This document shows positions 25,547-34,676 of a DNA stretch of 64,000 nt, piece after piece. This DNA is from Armatimonadota bacterium (lineage in GTDB: Bacteria > Armatimonadota > Fimbriimonadia > Fimbriimonadales > Fimbriimonadaceae): contig WGMG01000007.1 of NCBI GenBank assembly GCA_016125185.1, positions 186,001 to 250,000 on the forward strand, in the 5' to 3' direction. The position numbers and the translations under genes are program-made. The first letter of the stretch is position 1. Every line of letters starts with the position of its first letter. The notes beneath the pieces were generated by a model. That model searched no databases and was not told where the DNA came from. It saw only the letters and a list, made by a program, of their open reading frames with translations.

Positions 25547-27298
25547 ATGCCCCAAGACTTTCAAACTGCTCCCGACGTTGCGATCATTGGCGGAGGTCCG
25601 GCCGGATCGACAGTTGCGACCTTCCTGCGCAAGTATCGCCCGCGACTCAAAGTCGCGATCTATGAGCGGGAATCATTTCCGCGCGACCATGTAGGCGAGA
25701 GCCAGTTGCCCCATATTTCGGGAGTGCTGGACGAAATGGGCGTTTGGGACAAGGTTGAGGCGGCCAATTTTCCAGTCAAGATCGGTGCGACGTACCGGTG
25801 GGGCAAATCGGACGAGTTATGGGACTTCGAGTTTCTCAACAACGGCGTCTTTCAGGACGAGCCGCGGCCAGCCAAGTATGTTGGTCAGCGCACACAGACA
25901 GCTTTTCAGGTTGACCGGGCGATCTACGATAAGATCCTGCTCGACCATGCCCAAGAGTTGGGTTGCGAGGTCTTTGAGGAAGCCGCGATCCGACAGGTGC
26001 ATCGCAATGGCGACGCCGTGACGGGGCTCTCGATCGAGCACGGCGGGCAAACCTATGAGGTCAAAGCTCGTCACTATGTGGACTGTTCAGGCCACGTCGG
26101 CATTCTCCGCCGCGCGATGGACGTCGAGGTGGAAAGCCCAACGAACCTGCAAAATATCGCAATTTGGGATTACTGGACCAATGCTGATTGGGCCGTCAGC
26201 ATCGGCGTCGGCGGCACACGAGTTCAGGTTCTCAGCCTGGGTTACGGCTGGATTTGGTTCATCCCGCTTGGCCCGACACGAACCAGCATCGGCCTCATCG
26301 TTCCCGCCGAATACTATAAGGAGCGGGGCTTGAAGCCAGCCGAGCTCTACACTGAGGCGCTGAAGAGCGACGAGATCATCCAAGTCCTGACCAAGAACGC
26401 AGTTTGCGAGGACAAACTTTCGACGACGAAAGACTGGTCGTTCCTCGCCTCTCGTTTGGTGGGGGAGAACTGGTTCCTCGCAGGTGAGAGTGCAGGTTTT
26501 GCAGACCCAATTCTGGCCGCGGGAATGACCCTGGCGCACAAGGGCGCGCGCGATGTTGCCTACACCATCATCGAACTTGAGCGCGGCGACTATGAAGACG
26601 ACTGGCTCAAGAAACGATACGATGACAGCCATCGTCGCCATATCCTCCAGCACATTCGGTTTGCTGACTTTTGGTACACGCAAAATGGCCTCTTCGGCGA
26701 CCTCAAGGACTTCACCAAGGAATTGGCGGGCGAAGCCGGGCTGGAGATGTCGTCCGACGAAGCGTGGCGATGGTTTGGCACCGGTGGGTTTATCGACCAC
26801 GACACGGCCGGGGCCGACGTAGGCGGTTACGCCCTTTACGCGGCCAAGAAGATTACCGCCACTTTCCTGGATGAGCCGGTGGACTACGAAATCTTCGGCA
26901 AAACCCACTTCAAGGTTAACCTCGAGGGCGCAGAGGAGACCTATGGAGCCAACCTTTTCGATGGACGCATCCATCGCCATCCGGCGTATGTGCGTGGCAA
27001 CAAGTCGTTACCCATGCTTGGCGTGTGCGGATGGCTCGCGCACTTTCTATCTAAGCGACAGTGCGCGAAGGACATCATCGACGCGGCAAACCAGTTCCGT
27101 GCGTCGTCGGGCATGACCCGCGAGCAGATGCTCGCATTCCCTCGCCTCATGGTGGAAGCTCTGGAGGCGATGGTCCTCGACGGCTGGGTGATCGCGGACA
27201 CGGTCAAAGGCTTTGACCCGTGGCCGCAGTTCACGATCAACTACGAGCGGTTCATGCACTCCAATCGCGACATCGCCCTGAAAGTCAAAGCCGACTAG
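25547..27298 (+). CDS. FAD-dependent, tryptophan-halogenase-like oxidoreductase
   Basis: A 583-residue flavoprotein. Seen: the FAD-binding VAIIGGGPAGSTVATFLRK, ESFPRDHVGESQLPHISG, WIWFIPLGP, which matches the WxWxIP halogenase signature, and GESAGFADPILAAGM near the flavin. Family knowledge: these signatures separate flavin halogenases from monooxygenases, though many relatives have untested chemistry. A dedicated flavin reductase or peptide-synthesis gene is not adjacent, so the substrate is unknown. It follows the pseudopilin terminator and ends with no gap against the convergent GH127 gene. Confidence 0.75.
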   Translation: MPQDFQTAPDVAIIGGGPAGSTVATFLRKYRPRLKVAIYERESFPRDHVGESQLPHISGVLDEMGVWDKVEAANFPVKIGATYRWGKSDELWDFEFLNNGVFQDEPRPAKYVGQRTQTAFQVDRAIYDKILLDHAQELGCEVFEEAAIRQVHRNGDAVTGLSIEHGGQTYEVKARHYVDCSGHVGILRRAMDVEVESPTNLQNIAIWDYWTNADWAVSIGVGGTRVQVLSLGYGWIWFIPLGPTRTSIGLIVPAEYYKERGLKPAELYTEALKSDEIIQVLTKNAVCEDKLSTTKDWSFLASRLVGENWFLAGESAGFADPILAAGMTLAHKGARDVAYTIIELERGDYEDDWLKKRYDDSHRRHILQHIRFADFWYTQNGLFGDLKDFTKELAGEAGLEMSSDEAWRWFGTGGFIDHDTAGADVGGYALYAAKKITATFLDEPVDYEIFGKTHFKVNLEGAEETYGANLFDGRIHRHPAYVRGNKSLPMLGVCGWLAHFLSKRQCAKDIIDAANQFRASSGMTREQMLAFPRLMVEALEAMVLDGWVIADTVKGFDPWPQFTINYERFMHSNRDIALKVKAD

Positions 27299-29626
27299 CT
27301 ATTTGGTGTGGACCACCCGGATTCCGCAGAACGAGCCGGCGGTATGTCCTTCTTTCGCTTGAACTCGGATTACGATCGAAGACTTCGACTCGGTCAATGA
27401 CTTAGGGATGTCGTACGTGACGTCGTAAAACTCGTTGGCGGGCTTACCCTGAAGCGTTTCGCTGGCTATCTTCTCACCGTTCACAAGGATATCGAAGTCG
27501 GGCCGCAGGCGGTCGTTGCCCCAATAGCTGACGACGATTTGATGTGTCAGGGCCGGATCGCACTTCATCGTCACTTCGAACCAGCCGCCATTGAGGGGAG
27601 TTCGGAAACTGCGGCCGTTTGCCTCACGGACGTCGTTTCTTTCGGACGTTAGGTGGTGGTCTCGCTCCGGCTGCATCTCGCCCACGCGCATCGAGTCGAT
27701 GGTGCGCGATTCCAAATCGCGAATTCTCGCTTCTTCGGCGCGATACTTGGCTTCAGATTCTTGCCATTGAGCATCGGTGAAAAGGTCGAAATAGACTCCA
27801 TACCGCTGATGATCCACCTTGTAGAACGGAACGAACTTGAGTTGATCCGGGCGACCGACGCCGGTGGTTTCGAATTCGAGATCAGATGAGGAAGTCTTTT
27901 TGAGCCAATCGGATGGGTTCGTATTTTCGGTGACGAGAACGGGGGTTCTTGGCCGTGGACCGTTCTCGTTGCCGAGGATGGCGGCCAAAACAAGCGGACC
28001 GTAGAGAATGGCTACACGCTTTGGATTGTCCGGCATGGCCTCGGTATGGAGGGTCATCGGCAGATTGAACTCGACCGTGTCGCCCTTCTTCCAGGCTCGT
28101 TTGATCGAAACATAACTGCTAGGCTTGGCCGATACGGCCGCGACCTTGCCGTTGACTTTGAAGTCGACCGATCCTTGCACCCATTCCGGGTGACGAATCG
28201 CCAGCTCGAACTCCTTGTTGCCTTCGATGGTCAGCTTGACCGCCCCATCGTTGGGGAACTTCGAATCCAGGCGCACCTTGGTGCCGTCCCAGTCTAGTTC
28301 CGCCGGATCGTACAGATTCACAAAGAGCTTATGCCCTCCTTCGTGGAAGAAGATGCTGTCGGCGTGTTTGGTGTGGTTCTCCATTCCCGTGCCGTGGCAA
28401 CAGGTCCAGTCGTCCCATGGGGAGCTATAGTGCCGCTCATCGCCGGTGCCGAGGGGCATGAAGTAGGTGACGCCGGCTCCTTCTGGATCCTGGGAGGCCA
28501 GAATGTGATTCACATGGGCTCGCTCGTAGAAATCGAAATACGACGCCTGCGGGTCCCACGAGAACAAGTGCCGCGTCAGCTTCAGCATGTTGTACGTGTT
28601 GCAGGTCTCGCACGTGTTGGACGAAAGCTGGTCGTTCAGCTTGTCGGCGGGGCCAAAGTATTCGTGGTTGCTGTTGCCGCCGATCGCATAAGTATGGTGA
28701 TCGACAACCTCATTCCAAAAATTCTCGCTAGCTTTCTCGTCCGACTTGTCGCCTGTAATTTCGTATAGCCGGGCAAGGCCGATCAGCTTGGGAATCTGAG
28801 TATTCGAGTGGCGACCAGGAAGCGGGTCTTTGCCTTCCTTCAGCGGATCGAGAACGACGTGGTCGTAGAATTTACGAGAAAGGTCGAGATACTTCTCCTG
28901 CTTGGTGAGGGTGTACAACTCGGCCAGAACCTCGTTCATACCTCCATATTCGCATCGGAGCATGTTCTGCCATTGATCAGGCGTTAGGTCCTTGGTTTCA
29001 TAGATCGCCCAATCGGCAAACTTCTCTGCGACGCCGAGGGCGGCCTTATTGCCGGTTAAATGGTAGGCGTCCAGAAGACCGGCCAACACCTTGTGGTGCG
29101 TATACCAAGGCGACCACATGCCGTTAAGATCGAATCCGCCGCTTCGAATGTTGCCCTTGCGGACTTCAGCCCATTTTGCATCGCCATCAGGGATAGCCGA
29201 GATGTACCCATCTGGACGGCTTTTCTGGCATGCGACCAGCTCCGAGACGATGTAGTCGGTCTTTTCCTTGAATCGCTTGTCGCGGGTCGAGGCATACTCT
29301 TGGGCGCAAGCGGTGAGATAGTGCCCAAGTGAGTGACCCGCCAGACCCGAATTCTCCCAGCCGCCGTAAATCTTGCCTTTTGGCTTGAGGCCGCTGTGCT
29401 CACGAAAACTGCTCAGAAGGCGATCGGGGTCGACCTTCAGGAGATAGGCCGAGCAAACTTCCTCCGCCTTCATGAAAGGACCATAAAGAAGTCGGACTTT
29501 ACTGAGGGGAAAGGGCTCGGCGACGATAGGCGAGGAGGCTTTGGTTGACGTCATCGTTGGGGCAGACCTTGGGTTTGAAAGGGCGGTTGCGAATGAAAGA
29601 CAGAGGCTAAGCGGAACCGTGATCAT
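27299..29626 (-). CDS. GH127-family beta-L-arabinofuranosidase-like protein
   Basis: A 775-residue secreted enzyme (signal-like N-terminus LSLCLSFATALS). Seen: VRLLYGPFMKAEEVCSAYLL, GKIYGGWENSGLAGHSLGHYL, GFDLNGMWSPWYTHHKVLAGLLDAY and the zinc-cysteine site: NTCETCNTYNMLKL plus DDWTCCHGTGMENH. In characterised GH127 the second Cys set contains the nucleophile, so catalysis is likely intact. The last 200 residues form beta-rich accessory domains. Expected to release L-arabinofuranose from hemicellulose or glycoproteins. It converges on the halogenase-like gene. Confidence 0.85.
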   Translation of the reverse strand: MITVPLSLCLSFATALSNPRSAPTMTSTKASSPIVAEPFPLSKVRLLYGPFMKAEEVCSAYLLKVDPDRLLSSFREHSGLKPKGKIYGGWENSGLAGHSLGHYLTACAQEYASTRDKRFKEKTDYIVSELVACQKSRPDGYISAIPDGDAKWAEVRKGNIRSGGFDLNGMWSPWYTHHKVLAGLLDAYHLTGNKAALGVAEKFADWAIYETKDLTPDQWQNMLRCEYGGMNEVLAELYTLTKQEKYLDLSRKFYDHVVLDPLKEGKDPLPGRHSNTQIPKLIGLARLYEITGDKSDEKASENFWNEVVDHHTYAIGGNSNHEYFGPADKLNDQLSSNTCETCNTYNMLKLTRHLFSWDPQASYFDFYERAHVNHILASQDPEGAGVTYFMPLGTGDERHYSSPWDDWTCCHGTGMENHTKHADSIFFHEGGHKLFVNLYDPAELDWDGTKVRLDSKFPNDGAVKLTIEGNKEFELAIRHPEWVQGSVDFKVNGKVAAVSAKPSSYVSIKRAWKKGDTVEFNLPMTLHTEAMPDNPKRVAILYGPLVLAAILGNENGPRPRTPVLVTENTNPSDWLKKTSSSDLEFETTGVGRPDQLKFVPFYKVDHQRYGVYFDLFTDAQWQESEAKYRAEEARIRDLESRTIDSMRVGEMQPERDHHLTSERNDVREANGRSFRTPLNGGWFEVTMKCDPALTHQIVVSYWGNDRLRPDFDILVNGEKIASETLQGKPANEFYDVTYDIPKSLTESKSSIVIRVQAKEGHTAGSFCGIRVVHTK

Positions 29627-29723
29627 AGCTAACTTCGACCTTGCCGGGAATAACCATAACTCCCGCCGTATCTATTCCCTCACTTTACTTTAATATTGAA
29701 CGATTTGACATTCCTGCATCAAG

Positions 29724-29758
29724 AAAAACTCCCCCGTCGGAACAAGCCGCCGGAGGAG
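29724..29758 (-). terminator. Rho-independent terminator of the subtilase gene
   Basis: On the minus strand two 12-base G+C-rich arms (10 of 12 pairing) around a CTTGTT loop are followed by TTTTT. It lies 20 bases past the subtilase stop. Confidence 0.7.
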
Positions 29759-29777
29759 AGGGAGAGAGAGTTCTGGA

Positions 29778-31484
29778 TTAGAACGTTGGTGCGATCGAGT
29801 ATCGCCCTTTGGCGTAGCCGATCAACAATTGATTGTTGGTTTTGCCGAACCGGGAAGGAACCACCGAGCGAAGGATGACCTTCACCGTTCCGTCGCTGGC
29901 TACGTAGTTGGAGGTCGCCGAACCAAGCTTCAGGTTGATGGTGGTATCGGTGTTCGGGAAGGCGCCCTTGGTCGAGACCAGATCGTAGTTGCCGGTGTTG
30001 ACGTTGAGCACATAGCCCAACACGGAGGTCGGCTTCGTTCCCGTAACCTTGAACGTCGCCGCAAGGCTAAAGCTCGAGATCGTACCTTGGTCGGTCGGCA
30101 ACGAGCAGGCCATATTGGTTGCCGCGATCGTACCGATTGCACCCGAGTACACACTGTTGACCTTATAGGCATTGTTAAGGTTTGAATCTTGAACGCTGCC
30201 GAGATTGCCAGACGAGTAGGTGCCGGTTTGGACGCCCACATCACTGATGGTGGTGTCACGTGCCAGCGTCGATAGCGACAGCAAGACGCCTCGGAACACG
30301 TTGATTCGGCCGTGACCAAAGATCGAGCTCGAACCAATATTGTCGCAGGTGTTGTAGAGGATGGTCTGAACTTCGTCCGGCGTGAGGGTGGGATTGACGG
30401 ACCAAATGGTCGCTACCGCGCCATTCGTGACCGGCGTAGCCATCGACGTGCCGCTGGCCAGACCATAGGCACCGTCCATCGTCGTGCTTAGGATGTTGGT
30501 TCCCGGAGCGAAGACGCCGACACCACGGCCATAGGCCGAAAAGCTCGCTTTGCCGTCTTGCTCATTGGAGGCACCGCAGACGATGACGTCGTCGTAGGAG
30601 AAACCGCTGAGGTCGCGGGCGTCATTACCGGCAGCGTACAGGAAGAGACCGCCTTTCGATTTGATATAGGTTCCTGTTGTGCTGACGACATCGTTATCGA
30701 CACCGCTGTAGGAGGCGCTGATCGTCTTCGAGCCATGATCGACAGCCCAGCGGGCACCCGTCATGATGTCGTCGAAGGCCGCACCGCCACTGGCGACGTT
30801 GGACGTCTTAACGAAGCGAATCTTGAAGTTCCAACCAACACCCGAGACGCCGACGCCATTGTTACCAGCCGCCGCGCCACAACCCGAAACGTGGGTTCCA
30901 TGGCCATTGATGTCGGTAATGTCGCCACCTTCTGCTTCGGTCTTTCGATCAACGGAGTTGTATCCGGGAAGCAGCAGGTCCTTCAGGTCGGGGTGGGTTT
31001 TGGTAATGCCCGTATCCACGAAGGTGACTTCGAAATTCGAGCCGCCGGTCCAGAAGTTCCACGCGAGCGGAGACTGGATGGTCTGGTGGTGCCACTGCTG
31101 GCTGAAAAGGGGATCGTTCGGATTGTTGGTCGGATAGAGTCGGTAGTTAGGGCAGGCGTACTGGTAGTCGCCGGTCCGCATGAGCTCAGCCGAATACGAA
31201 ACTTCGTTTTTGCCCCACGGGACACGAACGACGTATTCGTCGGTCTCCGGGTGGTAGCGAAGGTAGTTGCTTCGCAAGCGGCCTTTGGCCCGGTTGCGGG
31301 CGGTTGTAATTTTGTCCGCAGTCCAGTTCTTGGCCATCATGTCGTCGACCTGGAGAGGGCGGACGATCATCTGGCCGGTGAACTCTTGGACACCGGGAAT
31401 GTTTTGAATAGTACTGGCAATGGACGATGCCGCGATGGCTAGCCCGAGAGCGGCAGACGCAACAAGGCGAAAATGAAATTTCAT
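29778..31484 (-). CDS. Secreted S8 subtilisin-like serine protease
   Basis: A 568-residue protease with a signal peptide (VASAALGLAIAASSIAS). The catalytic triad is visible: Asp in VTFVDTGITKTHPDL, His in GHGTHVSGCGAA, Ser in GLASGTSMATPVTNG. The segment before (about residues 30-110) looks like a propeptide, and about 150 residues after the catalytic domain form an extra beta-rich region. I chose the ATG at 31484, preceded by AAGGAGAG. A sigma-70-type promoter is upstream and a terminator downstream, so it is a single-gene unit. Extracellular protein breakdown is the likely role. Confidence 0.9.
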   Translation of the reverse strand: MKFHFRLVASAALGLAIAASSIASTIQNIPGVQEFTGQMIVRPLQVDDMMAKNWTADKITTARNRAKGRLRSNYLRYHPETDEYVVRVPWGKNEVSYSAELMRTGDYQYACPNYRLYPTNNPNDPLFSQQWHHQTIQSPLAWNFWTGGSNFEVTFVDTGITKTHPDLKDLLLPGYNSVDRKTEAEGGDITDINGHGTHVSGCGAAAGNNGVGVSGVGWNFKIRFVKTSNVASGGAAFDDIMTGARWAVDHGSKTISASYSGVDNDVVSTTGTYIKSKGGLFLYAAGNDARDLSGFSYDDVIVCGASNEQDGKASFSAYGRGVGVFAPGTNILSTTMDGAYGLASGTSMATPVTNGAVATIWSVNPTLTPDEVQTILYNTCDNIGSSSIFGHGRINVFRGVLLSLSTLARDTTISDVGVQTGTYSSGNLGSVQDSNLNNAYKVNSVYSGAIGTIAATNMACSLPTDQGTISSFSLAATFKVTGTKPTSVLGYVLNVNTGNYDLVSTKGAFPNTDTTINLKLGSATSNYVASDGTVKVILRSVVPSRFGKTNNQLLIGYAKGRYSIAPTF

Positions 31485-31503
31485 GGACTCTCTCCTTCCG
31501 CGC

Positions 31504-31533
31504 ATTCTACACCGAGAAGAGTAAACTTGACAA
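31504..31533 (-). promoter_or_regulatory. Sigma-70-type promoter of the subtilase gene
   Basis: On the minus strand TTGTCA (31528-31533), an 18-base spacer and TAGAAT (31504-31509), 20 bases before the start codon with a good ribosome-binding site in between. Confidence 0.55.
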
Positions 31534-32213
31534 GACCGTCTAGATTGTCGAAAAAAGAGATTGAATATTAGGCGTTTCGAGTACAAATTTCCGGCAATTT
31601 GGCTGACTTCTGGTACTGGTGGCAATGGCAGTTTCATGAACAAAGTTGCACGCTTTTTGCTCTTCGAGCCGGAAAAAGTCGTAATCGTCGAACGGCAAGG
31701 CCCATTACCAGAACCGTCAGGCTGATACTGGGCCCAAAGACCTACACGCTCATCGTTGGGGTTTTGGCCAGTATATGCCCCGTAAATATGCCGCCAGTTT
31801 TATCAATTTCTTGAAATGACACAGAAAGCTTGATGGTTATGCTTGGACCATCGAAAATTAGGATTACGGACTTGTTCTTAACATCCGGGTATTCATCGAC
31901 ACTTCGAATTCTATAAATTGTCCAGGAATGGCCTCTAAAGCTATATGCAAGCTAAAACGGCCAATCTAGCAGGCCCTTAACATCGCGATCGACATGGAGG
32001 AACCCGGTATTTCTAACAGTATCTCACTGACTCCCGATGCCCCATGGGAGTACCAAAGGTCCCGTTCAGCCCAGTTTTTTGCGTCATTCTTGAACTAATG
32101 ACCCGCTTGGTCTAGTTTGTAGGTTGTTAGCGTAAAGTCTCTTGGCGAGAATTTGGCTAATAGAGTATTGATAAAATTCGTATAATACTTTCACTGGTTC
32201 GTGAGGTGAGGCA
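31534..32213. other. 680-base stretch without a convincing gene
   Basis: Only short open frames are present (the longest is 71 codons, plus strand from 31599, with a composition unlike the neighbours and no start signal). Base composition is more A+T-rich than the flanking genes. I find no tRNA fold, repeat array or mobile-element end. A TATAAT at 32181-32186 near its right end probably serves the following operon. It may be a decayed gene or a regulatory region. Confidence 0.5.
32181..32186 (+). promoter_or_regulatory. Consensus -10 box of the HD-GYP unit
   Basis: A perfect TATAAT 28 bases before the small ORF at 32214, in the context AAAATTCGTATAAT. Nearly the same sequence (AAAATTTGTATAAT) occurs upstream of the second HD-GYP gene near 33421, so the promoter seems to have been duplicated with the gene. 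No clear -35 is seen. Confidence 0.5.
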
Positions 32214-32348
32214 ATGAACCCAAACAGGAGAATCCGACAGGAGCTTGAAAAATTTGAGAAGTGGAAAAAAGTTTTCCGCTCAACTGCTCATGCGGATTTT
32301 CGTTTGACGCCTCGCCGAATGACTTTTCCACCCACAGAGGTGGAGTGA
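32214..32348 (+). CDS. 44-residue basic small protein ahead of the HD-GYP regulator
   Basis: A short ORF beginning MNPNRRIRQELEKFEKWKK, rich in Lys and Arg with a predicted N-terminal helix. A strong ribosome-binding site (GAGGTGAG) precedes its ATG, and it ends seven bases before the ATG of the HD-GYP gene, so the two are likely translated together. I recognise no family. It could be a real small regulator or a leader peptide. Confidence 0.5.
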   Translation: MNPNRRIRQELEKFEKWKKVFRSTAHADFRLTPRRMTFPPTEVE

Positions 32349-32355
32349 GGACGTG

Positions 32356-33393
32356 ATGGACACGTCCGCTCAATATCATCCGAAGATTTTGGTGGTTGAC
32401 GATGACGCCACCAATATTCACTTCTTGAAACGCCTGCTGGATATCGGCGGATACGATGACATTCGGACGGCAAGTTCGGGTCGAGAAGCTCTGTTGGAAG
32501 GGGCCTCATACGATCCCGATTTGATTCTGCTGGACCTCCAAATGCCAGAGATGGACGGCTACGAAGTGCTGAGGGTGATGCGGCCGCTTCGCAACTCGGG
32601 AGTCTATCTGCCCATCCTGGTCTTTACCGCCGACGCAACGCACTCGGCGCGAAAGAAGGCACTGGAACTCGGGGCCAGCGACTTCTTGACCAAACCCGGT
32701 GACGCAACCGAGATTCTGCTTCGCGTCAAAAACTTCCTGACGATGCGCTTCTGGAGTAAGGAGTTGAACGAGCGCAATATCGACTTAGAAGAGCGCGTGC
32801 GTGCGCGCACACGCGAGCTTGAGGAATCGCACCGCGACGTCATTCACCGATTAGCGCGGGCCGGTGAATATCGCGACGACGACACCGGGCATCACACCCG
32901 GCGGGTGGGGGAACTGTCGGCGCGAATCGCGACGGCTCTTCGGCTGCCGACCGATACGGTCAAACTGATTCAGCTTGCCGCTCTGCTTCACGATCTTGGA
33001 AAAATTGGGATCCCCGATTCGATTTTGCTCAAGCCCGGCCGTTTGACAGAGGAAGAGTTTAGGCAGATGCAACAGCACTGCATGGCCGGGGCGTCGATTC
33101 TCGCTCAAGGAAATACTCCGCTCCTTCAAATGGCAGAGAAGATTGCGGCTCATCACCACGAGCGATACGACGGATCAGGATATCCTTCCGGATTACGAGG
33201 CGAAGAGATTCCGATCGAGGCGCGAATTGTTTCGGTGGCAGACGTCTTTGACGCGCTGACCCATGAACGACCCTACAAGAAGGCCTGGGACAGAGAGTCC
33301 GCGAAGGCGGAAATTCTATCTCAGAAGGGTCGTCAGTTTGACCCTCAGGTGGTTGACGCCTTTTTAGCGGTTCGTTCGTTCGATTTGTTCTAA
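32356..33393 (+). CDS. Response regulator with HD-GYP c-di-GMP phosphodiesterase domain (copy 1)
   Basis: A 345-residue RpfG-like protein. Seen: a receiver domain (KILVVDDDATNIHFL, phospho-acceptor Asp in LILLDLQMPEMDG, the Thr and Lys of FTADATH and FLTKPGD), a coiled linker (NERNIDLEERVRARTRELE) and an HD-GYP domain with HHTRRVGELSARI, LLHDLGKIGIPDSIL, HHHERYDGSGYPSGL and VADVFDALTHERPYKKAW. All signature residues are present, so it should degrade cyclic di-GMP when phosphorylated. The ATG at 32356 is preferred over the GTG one codon earlier. The histidine kinase partner is not nearby. Confidence 0.9.
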   Translation: MDTSAQYHPKILVVDDDATNIHFLKRLLDIGGYDDIRTASSGREALLEGASYDPDLILLDLQMPEMDGYEVLRVMRPLRNSGVYLPILVFTADATHSARKKALELGASDFLTKPGDATEILLRVKNFLTMRFWSKELNERNIDLEERVRARTRELEESHRDVIHRLARAGEYRDDDTGHHTRRVGELSARIATALRLPTDTVKLIQLAALLHDLGKIGIPDSILLKPGRLTEEEFRQMQQHCMAGASILAQGNTPLLQMAEKIAAHHHERYDGSGYPSGLRGEEIPIEARIVSVADVFDALTHERPYKKAWDRESAKAEILSQKGRQFDPQVVDAFLAVRSFDLF

Positions 33394-33420
33394 CCCTGCC
33401 GATTAGCCAAAGATAAACAA

Positions 33421-33434
33421 AATTTGTATAATGA
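33421..33434 (+). promoter_or_regulatory. Duplicate -10 region before the second HD-GYP gene
   Basis: AAAATTTGTATAAT, almost identical to the sequence before the first copy. It lies about 130 bases before the second start, with no clear gene between. Confidence 0.45.
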
Positions 33435-33564
33435 GGTGATTTCGGGTGGATCCATAGCGTGAGCCGATGGGCAGGTTGTTGCACATTGGCCTGTCGAACT
33501 CCACGCTATCATGGGTGTGTTTGACTTCGCGTCGCCCTGATCTCGATGGATAGAGGTGACGACG

Positions 33565-34599
33565 ATGGCGGTTTCAGGCCACTTTAGCCCCAAAGTTCTG
33601 GTCGTCGATGACGACACGACCAACCTCCACTATCTTCTCCGCCTTCTTAACGTCGGTGGATACGACGATGTGAGAATGGCGATGTCGGGCCGTGAGGCAG
33701 TAGTCGAAGGTGCCGCATTCAACCCCGATATCATCCTTCTCGATCTACAAATTCCCGAATTGGATGGCTTCGAGGTTTTAAAAATCCTGCGTCCCCTTCA
33801 ACGTTCAGGGGTCTACCTGCCGATTCTTGTCTTCACCGCCCAAGCCACTCATAATGTTCGGAAGCGCGCGCTTGAACTGGGCGCAACGGACTTTCTGGCA
33901 AAGCCGCTCGACTCGACAGAAATCTTGCTTCGGATGCGGAACTTTGTTTCCATGCGTTACCTGAGTAAGGAACTCAATGAAAGGAATATCGACCTGGAAG
34001 AAAGGGTTCGCGAGCACACCCGAGAGTTGGAGCAATCCTATCTCGATATCATCCACCGCCTTTCGCGTGCGAGCGAATACCGCGACAATAACGATGGTGA
34101 CCACACGCGGCGCATCAGTGAACTGTCGGCCAAGATCGCCTCGGCGCTTGGCCTATCGTCCCAACAGGTTCGCTTGATCAAGGAAGCCGCGCTCCTTCAT
34201 GACTTGGGGAAGGTCGGGGTTCCCGATTCCATTCTTACGAAAAACGGCAGGCTGAGCCGGAACGAAGAAAGTGCGCTGAGGAAGCACTGCGAGGTCGGCG
34301 CATCGATTCTCGCGAACAGCCGCAGTCCGTTATTGCAGGTCGCGGAAAGGATCGCTGCCCATCATCACGAACGATACGACGGCAAAGGTTATCCGTCGGG
34401 ATTGCGAGGCGAAGAAATCCCGATTGAAGCAAGGGTGGTGGCCCTGGCGGACGCCTACCAAAACCTATTCGAATCCTTTGGCTCGGATCCTGACGCTCTC
34501 GAGAGAGCCAAGGCCGAGATTGTGAGTGAAAGCGGATCGCGATTCGACCCCGCTGTGGTCGAAGCCTTTGTGGCTGTCCGACGAATTGACTTTCGCTAG
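33565..34599 (+). CDS. Response regulator with HD-GYP domain (copy 2, signature partly lost)
   Basis: A 344-residue tandem paralogue of the preceding gene, alike over its whole length. The receiver Asp (IILLDLQIPELDG) and Lys (FLAKPLD), the HD pair (LLHDLGKVGVPDSIL) and the GYP motif (HHHERYDGKGYPSGL) are kept. The later loop, FDALTxxRPY in active proteins, is replaced by VVALADAYQNLFESFGSD, so substrate binding or turnover may be altered and it might be a c-di-GMP sensor. The ATG at 33565 has GAGGTGA seven bases upstream; a GTG three codons earlier is less likely. Confidence 0.87.
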   Translation: MAVSGHFSPKVLVVDDDTTNLHYLLRLLNVGGYDDVRMAMSGREAVVEGAAFNPDIILLDLQIPELDGFEVLKILRPLQRSGVYLPILVFTAQATHNVRKRALELGATDFLAKPLDSTEILLRMRNFVSMRYLSKELNERNIDLEERVREHTRELEQSYLDIIHRLSRASEYRDNNDGDHTRRISELSAKIASALGLSSQQVRLIKEAALLHDLGKVGVPDSILTKNGRLSRNEESALRKHCEVGASILANSRSPLLQVAERIAAHHHERYDGKGYPSGLRGEEIPIEARVVALADAYQNLFESFGSDPDALERAKAEIVSESGSRFDPAVVEAFVAVRRIDFR

Positions 34600-34676
34600 G
34601 TGACTGGCGCGAAGGAATTTCTTGCTAGGATCGCTCTCCTAAACGCAGCCGAGACTCGCTGTTTCGAACCTCTGTT

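Noticed and set aside
26087-26980. Minus-strand open frame of 297 codons
   Set aside because: It is antisense to the halogenase-like flavoprotein with unmistakable FAD motifs.
31599-31814. 71-codon plus-strand frame in the gene-free gap
   Set aside because: Atypical Trp/Arg-rich composition, no ribosome-binding site or leaderless box, and no resemblance to a family.
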